Positions 7,082 through 16,844 of a DNA stretch of 64,000 nucleotides are shown in pieces. The position numbers and the translations under genes were made by a program. Each line of letters begins with the position of its first letter. Within the stretch, counting starts at the first letter, position 1. Below the pieces are notes generated by a model, which worked only from the letters and a program-made list of their open reading frames with translations, had not been told where the DNA came from and did not search any database. Source of the DNA: Chitinophagaceae bacterium (GTDB lineage: Bacteria; Bacteroidota; Bacteroidia; Chitinophagales; Chitinophagaceae); assembly GCA_017307755.1 (NCBI GenBank), contig JAFKGQ010000012.1:248001-312000 (forward strand). Direction: 5' to 3'.

Positions 7082-9568
7082 ATGCGAATATTTGCGCAAA
7101 CTGTCATATTGCTTTGCTTCACAGCAATCGGATACCCTCAGCGATTTGTGGGTAGCAGCAACTTCTCTTCCTTTGAACGGGCCAAAAAACACACACTGCA
7201 TTATGATAAGCCTGCCGTTAACTTTTTTGAAGGGGCGCTGCTGGGTAATGGCGGCATGGGTGTGGTAGTGACCACCAGGCCCGATGGCATCATGCTGTAC
7301 TTTGGTCACAACAATGTTTGGGATATACGCATTGCGGAAAACCATCGCCGGCAAATAGGCGACTTTAAATATGTGTTTGGGAAGGTGAGTAACATTCCGG
7401 ACAGCCTGAAGGTGCTGACGGATGATCCCTGGTATGAGGAGTACAACCAGATGGCGCAGGACAATTACAGCAAACCCTACCCCCGCCCATTCCCCTGCGG
7501 ATCGGTACTGCTGGGATTCGATCGCAGAAAAGCTGAATTGCTAGGACACGTGCTCGATATTGCCGAAGGCGTCTGTGAAGTATACTTGCTGGACAGCGCC
7601 AGGAATAGGATCAAACTCCAGGTATTTACCGATATGATCAAAGACAAACTGTGGATGCGGTTGGTGGACATGGAAGGCCATCCGGTACCAAATATTTTCA
7701 ACCGTATACGTGTCTTTCCGGACCCATCAACGCCTCCGGAATTCCCGAAGTACGCAGGCACGGAATTATTGGCGCGGGGAATATTGTCGTTCCGGCAGAT
7801 ACTCCCCTCGAAAGAGCCTGCGCAATACGATTCCTCCAGGGTAAACGCCAAGGATAAAGCTTTCCGTCTTACCGTATCCAGCAATATCGCCTTTAAAAAG
7901 ACGGGTAGGATCGATTGGAATGGCAATAAAGAAGAAATGAAACAGCTGGAGGCCGCTTTTGAGCCGGGCAGGGAGAGCCTGGTAGCCGCCGTATCGTTGG
8001 AAGAAGGGATGGCCGGTGATGTCAGCAGAAGCGCGCCCGAAGACAGGGCAACAGCAGCGGATTTCCAGCAATCAAAAAGGACCTCAAGGGAGATCTGGCA
8101 ACAATACTGGTCAAAATCGGGTGTGCAATTGAGTGATCCTCTATTGGAAGAAGTATGGTACAGGAATTTGTACTTTTTTAATTGTGCTGCCAAATCCGAC
8201 GCAGTACCACCCGGTCTGTTCGCTAACTGGAGCTACGATAAGATCGGCACGGCCTGGCATGGAGACTATCACATGAATTATAATACCCAACAGCCGTACT
8301 GGGCGACTTTTTCCAGCAACCATCTTGAGAAAAATCTGCCGTATGTTGACCTTGTTGGACGGCTGATGGATGTCAGCAGGCGTTGGGCAAAAGAATACTA
8401 TGGCCTTCCGGGCGCTTATTTCCCCCATTCCGCCTACCCTGTGGAGATGACAATGAACCCTTACCCTGTTCCGGACTGGGGTTGGGAGATTTGTGAAACT
8501 CCCTGGACCGTCCAGGGACTCTGGTGGCATTATCTTTACTCCGCGGATACCGTTTTTCTGCGGCAAAGAGCTGCTACTCCCATAAGAGAAGCGGTACAAT
8601 TCCTGGTTGCCTATATCCAGCGCCCGGAAGCAGGAAATGGCAATCGCTGGAAAGACGGTAATTATCATATTTTCCCAACTGCTCCCCCGGAACTCTATTC
8701 CTTGCGGCCGGGGTTTCAATACAACCATGATTGCATTGCCGATCTAACCCTGACCAAATTCCTTTTTAAAGCATTTATTCAGATGACCAAAGCGCTAAAT
8801 ACTGAAAAGGAAGATGCTGCATTGCTGAGCGCAGTAGAAGATATCCTGCTTCATTTCCCGTCTTATCCACGGGCAGCTTCCTCAAAATATGGAGAGGTGT
8901 TTGTTGCTGTCCCTGGTGAGCATGATCAGGTCGTTTATAATGTACCATTACCCCTGATGCCCGTATTCCCGGGAGAAGATGATGGCTTGCATGTGAACCC
9001 CGCCACCATGCAGTTATTGAAGAATACCTATTATAACCAGCAAAATGAAGGGGGGAATGACCTGGTATTTATAAACCTTCAGGCGGCCAGGCTTGGGCTG
9101 CTGGACCTGGAACGTTTTTCGCGACAGGTAAAATACTCATTAATGCCTAATGGAACAGCCGCAAATATGGTGATGCAGACGCTCGGACGTTTTAGTGATC
9201 AGGATAATTATGATTATATGACAAGAATGGGTGTCTGGTTTGAAAATTTTGCCTTACCGGCAGTGATCAATGAATGTTTGATGCAGAGCTACGACGGTAT
9301 GATCAGGCTTTTTCCTAATTGGGATAGATCAAAAGACGCTTCCTTTTACCAGCTGCGCGCCAGGGGCGCCTTTTTACTGAGTGCAAAGCTTGCTCAGGGA
9401 AAGGTACAGCAGATCGTCGTCACCAGTGAAAAAGGAGGGAAGCTGCGGCTCCTTTCGCCCTGGCCTAAAATGGCAAAGGTCGTTGAGACTAAGAAAGGGA
9501 TCGATATCGCCAACGGTCAGATCGTTGTCGATATGAAAGCCGGAGAAACAATCACCCTGCAGCCCTGA
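7082..9568 (+). CDS. GH95-like glycoside hydrolase (alpha-L-fucosidase/galactosidase type)
   Basis: An 828-residue exported enzyme with a signal peptide (MRIFAQTVILLCFTAIGYPQ). Its N-terminal beta-sandwich begins ALLGNGGMGVVV and includes FGHNNVWDIR. The middle is an (alpha/alpha)6 barrel with WHGDYHMNYNTQQPYWATF, the counterpart of the GH95 segment that carries the NxNxxMNYW signature, followed by PWTVQGLWWHYLY and MPNGTAANMVMQTLGRF. GH95 enzymes invert alpha-1,2-fucosides or alpha-L-galactosides in plant and animal glycans. The match is in overall order and in these motifs, but the sequence is divergent, so the substrate cannot be stated. It converges with the lipoprotein gene at 9574, with only 5 bp between the stop codons. 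Confidence 0.75.
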   Translation: MRIFAQTVILLCFTAIGYPQRFVGSSNFSSFERAKKHTLHYDKPAVNFFEGALLGNGGMGVVVTTRPDGIMLYFGHNNVWDIRIAENHRRQIGDFKYVFGKVSNIPDSLKVLTDDPWYEEYNQMAQDNYSKPYPRPFPCGSVLLGFDRRKAELLGHVLDIAEGVCEVYLLDSARNRIKLQVFTDMIKDKLWMRLVDMEGHPVPNIFNRIRVFPDPSTPPEFPKYAGTELLARGILSFRQILPSKEPAQYDSSRVNAKDKAFRLTVSSNIAFKKTGRIDWNGNKEEMKQLEAAFEPGRESLVAAVSLEEGMAGDVSRSAPEDRATAADFQQSKRTSREIWQQYWSKSGVQLSDPLLEEVWYRNLYFFNCAAKSDAVPPGLFANWSYDKIGTAWHGDYHMNYNTQQPYWATFSSNHLEKNLPYVDLVGRLMDVSRRWAKEYYGLPGAYFPHSAYPVEMTMNPYPVPDWGWEICETPWTVQGLWWHYLYSADTVFLRQRAATPIREAVQFLVAYIQRPEAGNGNRWKDGNYHIFPTAPPELYSLRPGFQYNHDCIADLTLTKFLFKAFIQMTKALNTEKEDAALLSAVEDILLHFPSYPRAASSKYGEVFVAVPGEHDQVVYNVPLPLMPVFPGEDDGLHVNPATMQLLKNTYYNQQNEGGNDLVFINLQAARLGLLDLERFSRQVKYSLMPNGTAANMVMQTLGRFSDQDNYDYMTRMGVWFENFALPAVINECLMQSYDGMIRLFPNWDRSKDASFYQLRARGAFLLSAKLAQGKVQQIVVTSEKGGKLRLLSPWPKMAKVVETKKGIDIANGQIVVDMKAGETITLQP

Positions 9569-9573
9569 CTGGC

Positions 9574-11373
9574 CTAATGATGCAGCTTATAAAATCTCAC
9601 CCCATTGGTAATATCATTGACAACCGTCGTGTATAGGAAGGGTTCCGTAGATCCGCCTTTGCAATAATAAATGGCGCCTTGCCGGTCGACGCCGCAAAAG
9701 ATAAGTGCGTTGTTTTTTAATGGACCAATATCGCCGAAATTCACCCATTTGGCCTTACCTGTCTCCTGATTTTGCAGGCTGGTGTTTTGATTTTCCGTTC
9801 CCGCATAACAATATGCGCTCAGATGTTGGAGATCGTATGAAAATATGGAATTGATATCGCAAAATAGCAGCTCATTATCAGGCAGGATGAGAAAGCGATT
9901 GAACACAGAATTCGCCGAAGATCTAATAGAAAAGGAATTGGTATTGGGCTTCCGGGTCAGGGCCGACGTATCATAGGATTTAAAACTAAATGCGGTGGGT
10001 TTCCATGGCGTCGATGGGGGCAGGATGGTATTGGCAATTTCCTCGCCAGCTACATCCATCTGATAGATGCCCGCGGGGAAGAAGTTAACATTGTATTTAA
10101 ATCCAAGCAACATGGAGGCATCCTTGCTTACTAAGAAGACAGGTGGATTTAAGTCATCATCATAAAGGATGCCGGGAGTAGCGTATGGGCTGGATGTAGG
10201 GTCATAGGCCTGCACATAACGGCCAATTGACTGTACTTTACCGTCCGCGGTCAACTGACAAAGATTGAACAGGCAGCCGCTGAATGGTTGTTGCCCCTGT
10301 GCGATAAAGGGATAAAAATATTGGGAGGCAATATACGGGCCGTTGAAATCGGACGCGCCTGTATTGGCAGGAAAATAAATATTGATAAACCAGATATTGC
10401 CATTGACGTCCGTTTGCAATCGGGAAGCGGTCAGCTTTATTTGTCCCACCTTCCCATTGTACGGAGAGGGGTCCTCGTTATAGGCCGGGCTGTTCGGGCT
10501 ATTCAGGAAACTGCTGCGGTTCAGGGTCGTCACGGACCGGGTGATCATATTCATCTGACAAAGCCGGGTGATAAACAAGGTATCGGTCCGGGGAATATTT
10601 TCTTTTACCGTAGCGGAAAAAGTAAGTGTATTCCCATCGGGGGAGATCACGCTGGAAATAATTACATCGATGGCAAAGTTTGAATTGTTTTGATCTTTTA
10701 TATTATCACCGGCGCTGATGATCGGGGATACCGAAGAGTTTTTCACCTGGTAAATTCCGGTGGGATTGTCGAAGTAAATGACGCCATCCCCGGAAACCGA
10801 GCTATTATTGACAAATGCACCGGGAAAAGTCGCCGCGTTGGCGGGGAGCCAGGAAGCCAGTTTGTCTACTACCAGGCTCGTATCCGTCTGGTGGTTGCCG
10901 GCAGGCAGCAGACGGATGGCGATTGGCTCTCCCTGTATGCTGTAGCCATTGGCATTGAGCGTGACAGAGATACGGGGGCCCACCCCCATGTCCCTGGTGA
11001 TGATGAACCGGGCTACGTCGAAAGAGTCGGGGAGGCCGGTGCGGCTATTGGTGAAGGCAGCCCATACTTTTGCCTTTGCAATGATCACGGCATTTGCCTG
11101 GCCCACCTGTATGCTGGTGCCGGGCCGGTCGAGGAACATCTTTCCTATGAGGGTACAGGTATCTCCCACCAGCAGGATCTGGGGATAGGCATATTCGTGT
11201 ATATTGTATAAACCGCTAAGACCTCCGGTAGTGGCCAGGAACGGGTAGTTCTGGATCATGTCATCATGGGCATCCACTTTCCTGCAGGAGGAAAAAATGA
11301 GCGGTAAGGAAAGCATCGCCAGGAGTATTCCATAAAGAACCCGGGGAGACGGACGAGGATCGGAGGAAGTCAT
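9574..11373 (-). CDS. Large lipoprotein of unknown function, last gene of TonB-receptor operon
   Basis: A 599-residue exported lipoprotein; the signal peptide ends in LSLPLIFSSC with the lipid-bearing Cys near residue 30. No family is recognised with certainty. The N-terminal 200 residues look like immunoglobulin/TIG-type beta strands (MFLDRPGTSIQVGQANAVII). The rest is beta-rich with aromatic and Gly-Asn turns (YYCKGGSTEPFLYTTV) and may be propeller-like. It lies 30 bp after the DUF4397 gene and closes the operon sigma-FecR-TonB receptor-DUF4397-lipoprotein. The position suggests a surface ligand-binding partner of the receptor, comparable in role to SusD but not in sequence. Confidence 0.75.
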   Translation of the reverse strand: MTSSDPRPSPRVLYGILLAMLSLPLIFSSCRKVDAHDDMIQNYPFLATTGGLSGLYNIHEYAYPQILLVGDTCTLIGKMFLDRPGTSIQVGQANAVIIAKAKVWAAFTNSRTGLPDSFDVARFIITRDMGVGPRISVTLNANGYSIQGEPIAIRLLPAGNHQTDTSLVVDKLASWLPANAATFPGAFVNNSSVSGDGVIYFDNPTGIYQVKNSSVSPIISAGDNIKDQNNSNFAIDVIISSVISPDGNTLTFSATVKENIPRTDTLFITRLCQMNMITRSVTTLNRSSFLNSPNSPAYNEDPSPYNGKVGQIKLTASRLQTDVNGNIWFINIYFPANTGASDFNGPYIASQYFYPFIAQGQQPFSGCLFNLCQLTADGKVQSIGRYVQAYDPTSSPYATPGILYDDDLNPPVFLVSKDASMLLGFKYNVNFFPAGIYQMDVAGEEIANTILPPSTPWKPTAFSFKSYDTSALTRKPNTNSFSIRSSANSVFNRFLILPDNELLFCDINSIFSYDLQHLSAYCYAGTENQNTSLQNQETGKAKWVNFGDIGPLKNNALIFCGVDRQGAIYYCKGGSTEPFLYTTVVNDITNGVRFYKLHH

Positions 11374-11403
11374 ATAGTTAATTTATTTGAGTAAATGGAT
11401 CGA

Positions 11404-12300
11404 TCAATAATTTTGATAGAGCATAACACGCAGGTCTGTCGCGATGGAAACCTGGCGGCCTCTGTACGAATTGGTATAGGATTCCGACTGGGCATACCCG
11501 GCAAGCACTACGGTATACCCATGTCCCGGCTGTGTATAAAGGGTGGTTCTGGCCAGGGCCGTCGTTGTATCCGCCGGGTTATAGAACCTTATTTTCAGCG
11601 TATCTCCTGCCGCAGATGCGTTCCTGTTGACAAAGGGGCTGATGGTCCCGTATTGCAGCGTATCCGGAAAGCCTGTGGCAGGAGCGCGGTTGATGGTAAA
11701 GATCAGTTTGCCGGCATCCGGGCTCAGATCGATAATCCGCAGGCCCGTGACAGCCGGTTGAGGCCGCAGCGTGTCCCGGACGAGAAATGTCCGGTAGTTC
11801 CCCAGGCTGTCCGAATAAAATATGGACAGCGTATCCGACGAAGAGGTTGCCAGCATGGTTGTGTCGATCGGGTGCTGGCCGCTGTCGATCAGGATTAATG
11901 TATGATTTCCCGGGGATAGAGGATTATAGCGGACCCAGGGTTGGGGCTGCATATTATTGATGGGATCAGTAGGGAATTGCGTAAAAAAGCCGTCGGAGGC
12001 GTTGAAATAAGGCATGGGCGATTGGTAAAAAGGGGGTGGCGGCAGTTTCCCGATGGAGGTATCCGAACTATCGATCAATACATAGATCGTATTTTGTGTA
12101 TTCTTCAACTGGGCCAAAAGATCTTCGGAGAGATTAAAATAAGCGGTACGTCCTCCCGCACCACCGGCATTGATCCTTGGGTTGATCTGTTTTGTACAGG
12201 CTGTGATCAACAGCGCCGCCAGACAAATACTAACGGGGATACATATAGAGATCGGACCGCTTTCAGCGGCTCTTGCCAAACGGCGATGTAGACGGATCAT
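11404..12300 (-). CDS. DUF4397-like exported protein
   Basis: A 298-residue protein with an N-terminal hydrophobic segment ending near ALLITACTKQ, so probably a lipoprotein with Cys at about 34. Two immunoglobulin-like halves follow. The second, with LRIIDLSPDAGKLIFTINR, LKIRFYNPAD and PGHGYTVVLAGYA, has the strand pattern of DUF4397 repeats. Such proteins accompany TonB receptors in Bacteroidota surface loci, with unknown biochemical role. It lies 24 bp after the TonB receptor gene and 30 bp before the large lipoprotein gene, so all three are probably co-transcribed and act together at the outer membrane. Confidence 0.75.
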   Translation of the reverse strand: MIRLHRRLARAAESGPISICIPVSICLAALLITACTKQINPRINAGGAGGRTAYFNLSEDLLAQLKNTQNTIYVLIDSSDTSIGKLPPPPFYQSPMPYFNASDGFFTQFPTDPINNMQPQPWVRYNPLSPGNHTLILIDSGQHPIDTTMLATSSSDTLSIFYSDSLGNYRTFLVRDTLRPQPAVTGLRIIDLSPDAGKLIFTINRAPATGFPDTLQYGTISPFVNRNASAAGDTLKIRFYNPADTTTALARTTLYTQPGHGYTVVLAGYAQSESYTNSYRGRQVSIATDLRVMLYQNY

Positions 12301-12324
12301 ATAATTTTATTATTGTCATTTGTG

Positions 12325-15300
12325 TTAAAAGGCATAAGTAAATTGAACCAGGAAATACCGTCCCGTCTTATAAGCGTTATAGATATTATCCCCCTTGTAG
12401 TAAACATCTCCCTTCTTTATGCCTGTAACAGGGTTTGGTGGAGCGGGTACAGCATATTCCGGGTCATAGCGCTGGTTGTAATTATGGTCTTCGATAAGCC
12501 GGGTAGTCTGGTCCAGCAAATTTTGGATGGTAAATTTCATCTGCAGGGATTTTATGATCCGCTGGGTTACGGACAAGTCCAGCAGCTTGACGGGCAGTTG
12601 TACGATGTCCGGGCTATAATTCTTGTAATAGAATGCGGTGTGACTGTCCTTCTCTCTTGTAGAAGCAATTGATTTGGCGTATATACGGGGGCCGCTCACG
12701 TTATAGATCAGCCCGATCCTGGTACCCCATCCGGCATTTTCATAAAAGATACCGGTATTGACCACATAGGGGGATTGCCCCTGTAAGGGACGTCCATCCC
12801 CTCTTTCCGTAAAATTCCCCGCACTATCCAGGTAAAGCCGCACGGTAGTGCTTTTGATCCATGCTCCATTCACCGACAGGGAAAGATCATGGAACAGTCT
12901 TCCGCCAAGAAACGACAGGTTCTTTTTTATTTCAGCTTCTAATCCATAGACCTTCGCCTCCACGGCATTCCAAAAAGTAATAGAGGTAAAGTTGTCCCCG
13001 CCGGCATCCGAAGACAGTTCGGCGCGTAACCGCTCTATCGGGTTCTTTATATATTTATAGAATGCGCCGACATTCACCACTTCATTCTGCTGAAGGCTTT
13101 TTGGATAAAGTTCCGCGCGCAGGTCGTAATTGTCAACGATCGCCGAAACGATCTTTGGATCTCCGTGTATATACTCATTGTTCTGGAAATCGAAATCCTG
13201 ATAGGCAGAGATCTCCCTGAATTCCGGGCGATTGACGGTACGGCCCGCGCCGGCCCGCAGGACGAAAATACCCCTGGGCCGCCAGGTGATATTGGCAGAC
13301 GGCAGCCAGGATGTTATCGGGTGATTGGCATATTGAGGATAGATGATACCATTATTAGCCGACGCACTGGAAGACTTCTGGCGGTCAAATTCCATGCGGC
13401 CTCCGGCATTAAAGACCAGTCGATCATGTGCCATTTTCCAATCCCCCATGACGTAGAACGAATTGTTCTGTTCGCTGGTCACATAGCTGTCCTTAGGGCT
13501 CGTCACATCATATAATTTCAGACCCGTATTATCATCGGGAAAATTGGCGGGGTTCCAGATGGTTGGTAATTGTGATTCCTTAAAGACAGTAAGATTCTCA
13601 TTGCTGAGACCATACCCGTCCTGGTAACCCAGCGGCATATTGCCAATCGCTCCCGACTCTCCATTCGCCAGCCCTCCACGGTTGACCCGGAAAAAGCGCC
13701 GGTTAACCTCACGGACCTTATACATCTGATAGGCGCCTGCCTGCAAGGTAAAAGGACCTTTGATGTGGATGTTGTAATCCAGAGAAACATTGTATACCTG
13801 CTCCTTATTAGTGACGAAGAGCCGGTTGATCATCCCAAGAGTTGCGTCGCTGTAACTGCCGGTGTTTGTTCCCGTGGATGTATAATAGGAGAGGCCGCAA
13901 CAGGTGCCAAGATGAATCCCCCGCTGGTCGGGCACATTTTGCCAGTCATAGGTATAGCCCAGGTTCCATTTTAATTCCTGCGGATATCGTTTACCCCATT
14001 GATGCGAACCGCCGATGTTCCCGGAATACAATAATCGCTGCTGGAAGGACAGGATAATATCCCTTTTCTGAAATCCCCCATCGTGCAACAATACGGACGG
14101 CAGTACATTCGACCTGGAATCCGTGATACCTGTGTAACTCCGGCCCTCATTCACGAAAAAGTTTTTCCATTCGATCGAATTGCGGGGATTCCATTTCCAG
14201 GTAAGGTTTTCCAGGACATTGATCTTGCCGATGTCCGTCGTCTGCTGAATCTGGGACAGTTTTGCCAGCTGGCCATAATTGTATCCGTCATTACCCAGAC
14301 CGAGTGCATAGGTATTGCCCGTCTGGTGGGTCACCGCATAATTCTTTGTCTCGTGGGTATAGGTTACAGAGGTGAGATTATACAGTCGGGATATTTTCCC
14401 CGTATTCCAGACATTGTAATAATTTAGAAAGAATTGCATATCCGGAAGACTATGCGTGGCGCCATAGTCAAGGTTGGGAGAGAAGGCGGATAGCATGGAG
14501 GCTTGTGACAGGGATGGTCCTGGCAGATAGGAGGGGGGAAAAGGCGGCAATTTACGACCCCCGTCATCAAAGCCCAGAAAATCGTATTTGCCCCCTTTAT
14601 AACCATTCACCGTCGTTAGCGTGGATCCCGGCCGGTGGGCCAGTTGGATGCCGATGTCGAGATGCTTCACGGGCATGGCATTCTTTGTAAAGACCTTTAT
14701 GGCGGCGCCGGCATAGTCGGCCACAAGATTTGCCACAGGGGACTTATACACCAGTATCCTGTCGATCACACTGCTGGGTAGCAGGTCATAGGCGAAGGCC
14801 TTGCTGTATAGCTCCGTGGAGGGTGCGATATTGTCGTTGAGATAGGTCAGGTTATAGCGCTCGTTCATGCCCCGGACGATGATAAAGCGGTCATCCACTA
14901 CCGTTACACCTGAGATCCGCTTTACAATCTCTGCCGCGTTCCGGTCGGCGGATTTGGCAATCTGTTCATTGGATATACCGGATACCACTCCCGTGGCGTT
15001 GCGGATCTCCGCCAGCAGCTGACGGTCCGAGCTATGGGCGACCGACTTGATCCGGTGGGCGCCCGACTTGACGACCACTTCATTTAAGGTCTTGCCGGCT
15101 TGCATTTTTACATCGACGAGCTGCGTCTTCCCCGCGATCACACGGATCCCCGATAAATAATTCTTTTCGTAGCCGGCATAGGAAACGGTGAGATCATAAC
15201 GTCCCTCGGGGACCCCCTTTAGCATATAGTAACCCCGGTCATCGGAAAGCACTGTCAGCCCGTTTTCCAGGAGCGTGAGGGTTGCTCCAGGCAAGGGTTG

Positions 15301-15705
15301 GGAAGTTTCGAAATCGACGATGCGGCCTTTCAATATGCCTCCGGCAGCCGGCGTCTTTGCCGGAGCAGGAGGGACGGGTACTATCAGGATCATCGTACCA
15401 TTCTGTGTAAATTGCATGTGCGTACCCGCCAACAGCTCCCCGAGGACGTCGGACAGCGGCCTGTTGACCACCCCGATACTTACTATCCTGGAAACGTCAA
15501 GGGTATTGTCGTGATAATTGATGGAAAGACCGGTACTTTTTTCCAGTTGTTTAAACACCTCTTTCACGGGCATGTCCCGGACGGAAAGGGTAACGAGGGT
15601 GGTCCTGGCATCCTGTGCAAGTACCTCAATAGAGCGGAACATCATCCCTGCCAGTAAAAAGAATAGCACCAGGTGAGTTTTGGTATTCTGTCTGTGAGAG
15701 AACAT
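12325..15705 (-). CDS. TonB-dependent receptor with STN and carboxypeptidase-regulatory domains
   Basis: A 1126-residue outer-membrane receptor. After a signal peptide comes a secretin/TonB N-terminal (STN) domain, about residues 35-105 (VTLSVRDMPVKEVFKQLEKS), through which such receptors talk to a FecR anti-sigma factor. Next are a carboxypeptidase-regulatory-like beta domain (LKGRIVDFETSQPLPGATL, about 125-205), a plug (about 215-345, with IVRGMNERYNLTYLND), and a long beta barrel ending in the typical terminal Phe (YFLVQFTYAF). It follows the FecR gene by 14 bp. The plug lacks the usual SusC-type signature and no SusD is present, so the substrate may not be a large glycan. The imported ligand is unknown. 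Confidence 0.93.
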   Translation of the reverse strand: MFSHRQNTKTHLVLFFLLAGMMFRSIEVLAQDARTTLVTLSVRDMPVKEVFKQLEKSTGLSINYHDNTLDVSRIVSIGVVNRPLSDVLGELLAGTHMQFTQNGTMILIVPVPPAPAKTPAAGGILKGRIVDFETSQPLPGATLTLLENGLTVLSDDRGYYMLKGVPEGRYDLTVSYAGYEKNYLSGIRVIAGKTQLVDVKMQAGKTLNEVVVKSGAHRIKSVAHSSDRQLLAEIRNATGVVSGISNEQIAKSADRNAAEIVKRISGVTVVDDRFIIVRGMNERYNLTYLNDNIAPSTELYSKAFAYDLLPSSVIDRILVYKSPVANLVADYAGAAIKVFTKNAMPVKHLDIGIQLAHRPGSTLTTVNGYKGGKYDFLGFDDGGRKLPPFPPSYLPGPSLSQASMLSAFSPNLDYGATHSLPDMQFFLNYYNVWNTGKISRLYNLTSVTYTHETKNYAVTHQTGNTYALGLGNDGYNYGQLAKLSQIQQTTDIGKINVLENLTWKWNPRNSIEWKNFFVNEGRSYTGITDSRSNVLPSVLLHDGGFQKRDIILSFQQRLLYSGNIGGSHQWGKRYPQELKWNLGYTYDWQNVPDQRGIHLGTCCGLSYYTSTGTNTGSYSDATLGMINRLFVTNKEQVYNVSLDYNIHIKGPFTLQAGAYQMYKVREVNRRFFRVNRGGLANGESGAIGNMPLGYQDGYGLSNENLTVFKESQLPTIWNPANFPDDNTGLKLYDVTSPKDSYVTSEQNNSFYVMGDWKMAHDRLVFNAGGRMEFDRQKSSSASANNGIIYPQYANHPITSWLPSANITWRPRGIFVLRAGAGRTVNRPEFREISAYQDFDFQNNEYIHGDPKIVSAIVDNYDLRAELYPKSLQQNEVVNVGAFYKYIKNPIERLRAELSSDAGGDNFTSITFWNAVEAKVYGLEAEIKKNLSFLGGRLFHDLSLSVNGAWIKSTTVRLYLDSAGNFTERGDGRPLQGQSPYVVNTGIFYENAGWGTRIGLIYNVSGPRIYAKSIASTREKDSHTAFYYKNYSPDIVQLPVKLLDLSVTQRIIKSLQMKFTIQNLLDQTTRLIEDHNYNQRYDPEYAVPAPPNPVTGIKKGDVYYKGDNIYNAYKTGRYFLVQFTYAF

Positions 15706-15719
15706 TGGTGAAAGCAGAT

Positions 15720-16802
15720 TTAATGATGAGTAATGGAGGAAGGTCTTGCGCTTACTTCAATGAAATGGTCTTTTTTATTAAAAGCCACCGGGCTTATCCG
15801 TTCCAGAGCTTTCAATATGGCATTTACAGGCATATTCCTGAAGGTGGTGGTGTATTTCAGGTCGAGTATTTCGGGATCCTTTACGAAAAAGTGCAGATCA
15901 TAGGATCGTTGCAGGTCAGCCAGTATTGTTTTCAGGTTGGTCCGGTCATAGTAGAATATATGATCTTTCCAGGCCCCGATGGTTTCAACATTGGTATCCT
16001 GCTCCCGAAGACCCGCCTGGTCGTGAAGGGCATAGGTCGCCATCCGCCCTGGTGTCAGCAGGGCTGTGGGGTGTCCGCCGGCTTCCATACCTTGTACCTC
16101 TACCTTTACTTTACCGGTGGAGACGGCAATCTGCGCTATTGGTTCGGCGTAGTAGGACCGGACGCTAAAAGAGGTCCCAAGGACGGTGGTCGACAGCGTG
16201 GAAGTGCGGACTACAAAGGGACGCAAGCTGTCTTTGCTTACTTCAAAAAATGCTTCCCCATCCAGAAAGACTTCTCTTTTGCCGGCAGAAAAATTTTCCG
16301 TGAACCTGATGGTGCTGCCGCCATTGAGCTGAACATGGGTGCCATCTTTCAGGACAACGCTTTTCTGCATCCCATTCGGAGCGCTCAGGCTTAACCAGGA
16401 TTCAGCAGGCTGTTGCGTGTATTTGGTCAATTTTTGATAACCTGCAATGCAGATGGCGATGATCACTGCGGCTGCGACGGAAGCCCGGAGGGCCCGTCGC
16501 CAAAGTAATCTCCTTAGTGGAATGACTGGTGCGGCGGTGTGGGGCTCCGGTGCCGCTGACTGCTTGGAGGGATCGAGAATGTTGGACAATATACGCTGTT
16601 CCATGCCGGCGGGGAGCGTCTGGTCCGGGATATCGGACAGTTCCCTGACGGGAAGGAGCGCTTCGACCAATGCCTCTTTATCAGGGTATTCGTTGATAAA
16701 GGCTTGCAGCGCAGCAATTTCCTCTTGGCTGGCCAGACCGGCTAATTTTTTTTCTGTCAGTATCCTGGCTTCGTTGATAGTCACTTGCGGAATATTATAC
16801 AA
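15720..16802 (-). CDS. FecR-family anti-sigma factor
   Basis: A 360-residue inner-membrane regulator. Residues 1-105 are cytoplasmic and would hold the sigma factor. A membrane helix (SVAAAVIIAICIAGY) follows, then a periplasmic FecR domain (VQLNGGSTIRFTENF, REVFLDGEAFFEVSKD, TTVLGTSFSVRSY) and a C-terminal DUF4974 domain (NLKTILADLQRSYDLHFFV, FRNMPVNAILKALERIS) that contacts the receptor STN domain. The start is TTG at 16800-16802; no upstream ATG exists in the open frame, so TTG is the best choice. It lies 42 bp after the sigma gene and 14 bp before the TonB receptor gene, a standard cell-surface signalling cassette. Confidence 0.93.
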   Translation of the reverse strand: MYNIPQVTINEARILTEKKLAGLASQEEIAALQAFINEYPDKEALVEALLPVRELSDIPDQTLPAGMEQRILSNILDPSKQSAAPEPHTAAPVIPLRRLLWRRALRASVAAAVIIAICIAGYQKLTKYTQQPAESWLSLSAPNGMQKSVVLKDGTHVQLNGGSTIRFTENFSAGKREVFLDGEAFFEVSKDSLRPFVVRTSTLSTTVLGTSFSVRSYYAEPIAQIAVSTGKVKVEVQGMEAGGHPTALLTPGRMATYALHDQAGLREQDTNVETIGAWKDHIFYYDRTNLKTILADLQRSYDLHFFVKDPEILDLKYTTTFRNMPVNAILKALERISPVAFNKKDHFIEVSARPSSITHH

Positions 16803-16844
16803 ACAAGTACAATATTCCGGGCGCTTACCCGTAATGAAGTGATG

